Shown here piece after piece: positions 61,497-64,000 of a stretch of 64,000 bases of DNA. Both the position numbers and the translations under genes were made by a program. Below the pieces are notes generated by a model. That model did not search any database and was not told the origin of the DNA. It saw nothing but the letters and a program-made list of their open reading frames with translations. Source of the DNA: Pseudomonadota bacterium (GTDB lineage: Bacteria; Chloroflexota; UBA5177; JAJPKF01). The stretch covers positions 62,001 to 126,000 of the forward strand of contig JAJPKF010000019.1 in the NCBI GenBank assembly GCA_021323865.1. The letters are read 5' to 3'. Every line of letters starts with the position of its first letter. The stretch's first letter is position 1.

Positions 61497-61641
61497 TCGG
61501 GGTCTGTCTCGGCATGACAGGACACTTCTACTACGCCCCAGCCAGCAATCGGCGGCTGTTCGGAAGCCGTCGTCTCGGGATCAGAACGCTCGACGGCTCG
61601 GGAGAAGCGATGGCCCCGAGACAGTCGGATCAGCAGGCGCG

Positions 61642-63096
61642 ATGGTGAGCCGTCAGATGCCTTCCGTGGCTCTCGACCGGGCTGAGGACATTCACGCGTT
61701 CCAACTGGAAGCTCATCGAACCGTGGATTGGATTGCCTGGTATCTCGAGCATTCAGAGACGTTTCCGGTCGTCAGTCGGGTCAGACCTGGTGAGATCCGT
61801 TCTCAATTTGCCTCCGAGCCTCCCGATGATGGAGTGGGAACGAGAGGGGCGCTGGAGGAAGTGCGGGAAAGGATTCTTCCCGGTATTACCCACTGGAACA
61901 GTCCCGAGTTCATGGCGTACTTTGCCATCTCCGGCTCTCCTCCAGGAATCCTCGCCGAGCTGGTCTGCGCTGCGTTCAACGTCAATGGAATGCTGTGGGA
62001 AACCTCGCCGGCGGCCACCGAGCTCGAACAGCTGACGCTCGACTGGCTTCGTCAGATGCTGGGTCTACCCCAGGCTCTGTTCGGGCTGATCTACGACACG
62101 GCTTCAATCTCCACACTGTGCGCGGTTGCGGCGGCACGGGAACGTGCGCTTCCCGACGTGCGAGGGCATGGGCTGAGCGGCGGCCCGCAGCTGACTCTGT
62201 ACTGCAGTGCAGAAGCGCATTCCGTCGTGGATAAGGCCGCCATGGTGCTTGGCATCGGTCACGACCAGGTTCGGAAGGTGACGACCGACAACGAACTGCG
62301 CATGAACCCCATGCAGCTGGCCCAAATGGTACGCGCGGATCGGACCGCTGGATATCTTCCGTTCTGCGTTGTGGCGACGGTAGGAACCACCTCGACCACC
62401 AGCATCGATCCCGTGTCAGATATCGCCTACGTGTGTGAAGAATCGTCTCTGTGGTTGCATGTCGACGCGGCGTATGGGGGTGCAGCGGCGATCGTGCCGG
62501 AGATGCGATGGGTCTTGCAGGGGTGCGACCGAGCCGACTCGTTGTGCCTCAACCCCCACAAGTGGCTGCTCACGCCGGTAGATCTTTCCGTCCTGTACAC
62601 GCGTGATCCCCAACAGCTGCGGGCGGCCTTCAGTCTGGTGAAGCCGTACCTGGAAACGGGTCATGACGAAGAGGTCACGAATCTCATGGACTATGGCCCA
62701 CAACTCGGACGGCGGTTCCGAGCGCTGAAGCTGTGGCTGGTGCTCCGAGCGTACGGGGTTAATGGACTGCAGTCAGTAATCCGGCGTCACCTGCAGCTCG
62801 CGGCCGAGCTCGAGGAGTGGGTGCAAACGGCACCGGCTTTCGAGTTGATGGCGCCACGTCACTTCAGCACCGTCTGTTTTCGGGCTATCCCGTCAAGGGA
62901 AGCCGAGACGGCCTGCGAGGCCCTCAACCGCGCGATTCTGAACCGCGTCAACCGTAGCGGTGATGCCTACATCTCCCACACGCAAATCCAAGGGCGGTAC
63001 GCCCTTCGAGTGGCGATCGGCCATATGTGGACCGAGCGAAACCACGTGGAACGGCTTCAAGAGCTGCTGACAGAAGCCGCCGCTGCGGTCACCTAG
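61642..63096 (+). CDS. group II PLP-dependent amino acid decarboxylase (aromatic-L-amino-acid type)
   Basis: At 484 residues the protein is full length for the group II decarboxylases (DOPA, tyrosine, tryptophan and related). Motifs in order are GITHWNSPEFMAYFAISGSPPGILAELVCAAFNVNGMLWETSPAATELEQ (substrate side), LYCSAEAHSVVDKAA (His stacking on PLP), VVATVGTTSTTSIDP, LHVDAAYGGAAAIVPE (Asp to pyridine N) and LCLNPHKWLLTPVDLSVLYTRD with the PLP lysine. The substrate is probably an aromatic amino acid, though other substrates occur. ATG 61642 has a poor ribosome-binding site. It is divergent from the MFS gene by about 145 bases. Confidence 0.88.
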   Translation: MVSRQMPSVALDRAEDIHAFQLEAHRTVDWIAWYLEHSETFPVVSRVRPGEIRSQFASEPPDDGVGTRGALEEVRERILPGITHWNSPEFMAYFAISGSPPGILAELVCAAFNVNGMLWETSPAATELEQLTLDWLRQMLGLPQALFGLIYDTASISTLCAVAAARERALPDVRGHGLSGGPQLTLYCSAEAHSVVDKAAMVLGIGHDQVRKVTTDNELRMNPMQLAQMVRADRTAGYLPFCVVATVGTTSTTSIDPVSDIAYVCEESSLWLHVDAAYGGAAAIVPEMRWVLQGCDRADSLCLNPHKWLLTPVDLSVLYTRDPQQLRAAFSLVKPYLETGHDEEVTNLMDYGPQLGRRFRALKLWLVLRAYGVNGLQSVIRRHLQLAAELEEWVQTAPAFELMAPRHFSTVCFRAIPSREAETACEALNRAILNRVNRSGDAYISHTQIQGRYALRVAIGHMWTERNHVERLQELLTEAAAAVT

Positions 63097-63113
63097 CGCA
63101 CCGCATCGCGACG

Positions 63114-63998
63114 TCAGGCAGCCGGCTCGTCCTCGACCGGATCTACGGAAGGGATCAGGCATTCGCCGTTCCGACAAATGCATACCTGATTTCCCCCGTT
63201 GCGTTTCGCGTGGTACATTCCTCGATCTGCACGAGTGATGATCTCCTCACCCGTATCGCCCGGCTCGAGCTCCGCCACGCCGACGCTGACCTCGATGTGC
63301 CCGACACCGGTCTCACCGCCTAGATCGGCGGTGGCGATGAGGGCCCTGAGCCGCTCGGCCACAATGGCGGCACCCTCAGCCGAAACCTCCGGCAATAGCA
63401 GCAGGAACTCCTCTCCGCCATAGCGAACCACCAGGTCCTCGGTCCGAACTTCCGATCGCATGAGATGAGCGAGGCTTCGCAGCACGGCATCCCCGGCATC
63501 ATGGCCAAAAAGGTCATTGACGTTCTTGAACTCGTCGGCGTCGACCATCACCATCGCGAGCGGATGGCCGTTGCGGACCGCACGGGACAGCTCTTCGGTC
63601 ATCCGTTCCGCCAGGTAGCGACGGTTGAATAGGCCGGTCAGCTCATCGGTTCGCGCCTGGAGGCGCATCTCGTCATAGAGCCGTGAGCGGTCGAAGCCGA
63701 TCGCAGCTTGGGCGGCGATGATCTCGAGCACTCGCAGGTCATCCCGCGTGAACCCGTCGGCGCCCCGCTTCCATAGACAGATCACACCGGCGACCTGTTC
63801 GTTGTGAAGCAGGGGGGTGGCTACGGCCGAGACTTCTACGCCCATCTCTCTGACGTCGTTCGAAACTCGGGGATCCGACAGTGAGCTTTCGACGAGGGCC
63901 GAACGGCCATGCTCGAGAACCCAGCCAGGGATCCCCTCGTTCAGCTCCCTTGGCGTGCGAGGTATGGGATCATCGGCCCTCAGCGCCGGTATCAAGAG
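63114..63998 (-). CDS. GAF-domain diguanylate cyclase (5' end outside window)
   Basis: The frame stays open to the right edge; the track's TTG at 63995 is not a proven start, so this is a partial gene. The visible N-terminal part (about 1-105) is the end of a GAF sensor domain (VATPLLHNEQVAGVICLWKRGADGFTRDDLRVLEIIAAQAAIGFDRSRLYDEM). The GGDEF domain follows: ARTDELTGLFNRRYLAERM, MVMVDADEFKNVNDLFGHDAGDAVL, and the active site VRYGGEEFLLLLPE. RTED, eight bases of protein before GGEEF, fits the RxxD inhibitory site. It makes c-di-GMP from GTP. The C-terminus ends with a Cys pair (VCICRNGEC), of unknown role. Confidence 0.9.
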   Translation of the reverse strand, partial: LLIPALRADDPIPRTPRELNEGIPGWVLEHGRSALVESSLSDPRVSNDVREMGVEVSAVATPLLHNEQVAGVICLWKRGADGFTRDDLRVLEIIAAQAAIGFDRSRLYDEMRLQARTDELTGLFNRRYLAERMTEELSRAVRNGHPLAMVMVDADEFKNVNDLFGHDAGDAVLRSLAHLMRSEVRTEDLVVRYGGEEFLLLLPEVSAEGAAIVAERLRALIATADLGGETGVGHIEVSVGVAELEPGDTGEEIITRADRGMYHAKRNGGNQVCICRNGECLIPSVDPVEDEPAA

Positions 63999-64000
63999 GG

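Overview
The window is a gene-dense, high-GC stretch of a bacterial chromosome with no insertion sequence, phage, CRISPR array or integrase visible. About 45 protein genes, one tRNA gene and several clear RNA regulators can be supported. The organism cannot be named from this sequence. A hopanoid-type radical SAM gene, T-box control of histidine genes, large secreted repeat proteins with CSLREA-type motifs, a PF04185 phosphoesterase, a bacterial-transcriptional-activator (BTAD) giant regulator and frequent GTG/TTG starts all fit an uncultured-type Terrabacteria lineage (Chloroflexota, Dormibacterota or Actinobacteriota relatives). This placement is inference.

Layout. 1-6.4 kb: 3' part of an HpnJ-like B12/radical SAM gene, an ACT-domain protein, a Tat-exported double DUF1259 protein, a hypothetical, an aldo/keto reductase, an NDH-2-like flavoprotein and a small membrane protein. 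6.4-19 kb: three giant genes on the minus strand in one tight transcription unit (1660, 1337 and 1191 aa). The first has a Tat-like leader, the second is unrecognised, and the third is a parallel beta-helix protein ending in a CxxCH motif. This is the best candidate in the window for an undescribed system. 19.2-22.7 kb: gatC-gatA-gatB and tRNA-Val(CAC). 22.8-32.3 kb: a secreted phosphoesterase, a PrsW-type membrane protease, a secreted RCC1-repeat protein, a cobalamin riboswitch controlling a BtuF-like binding protein, an XdhC-family maturation factor, a small ABM-like protein and a secreted HAF-like protein. 32.4-37.3 kb: adenosine deaminase and pyrimidine-nucleoside phosphorylase (nucleoside salvage), a sigma-70 factor and an FMN-dependent alpha-hydroxy-acid oxidase.

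37.4-43.4 kb: a formate dehydrogenase operon (HMA-like small protein, FdhD, FdhA, FdhB, NrfD-type membrane subunit). FdhA appears as two ORFs in the track, but it is one gene read through an in-frame UGA as selenocysteine, with a SECIS-like hairpin directly behind it. 43.4-48.5 kb: CheY-like receiver, MOSC protein, long-form IspG, a small ORF, an MGH1-like glycoside hydrolase and a cupredoxin. 48.6-53.6 kb: BTAD/ATPase/TPR regulator, MarR regulator and two small proteins.

53.6-60.3 kb: a compact, mostly overlapping his operon on the minus strand (hisG-D-C-B-H-A-F-I; no hisE). It is preceded by a promoter, a T-box leader whose UGGG bulge fits the C73 discriminator of tRNA-His, and a terminator. 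60.3-64 kb: MFS transporter, group II PLP decarboxylase and a GAF-GGDEF protein running off the right edge. How the genes work together: Fdh/FdhD, with XdhC and MOSC nearby, points to molybdenum enzymes; the B12 riboswitch and BtuF fit the presence of a B12-dependent radical SAM enzyme; the remaining sections look like independent housekeeping or surface functions.
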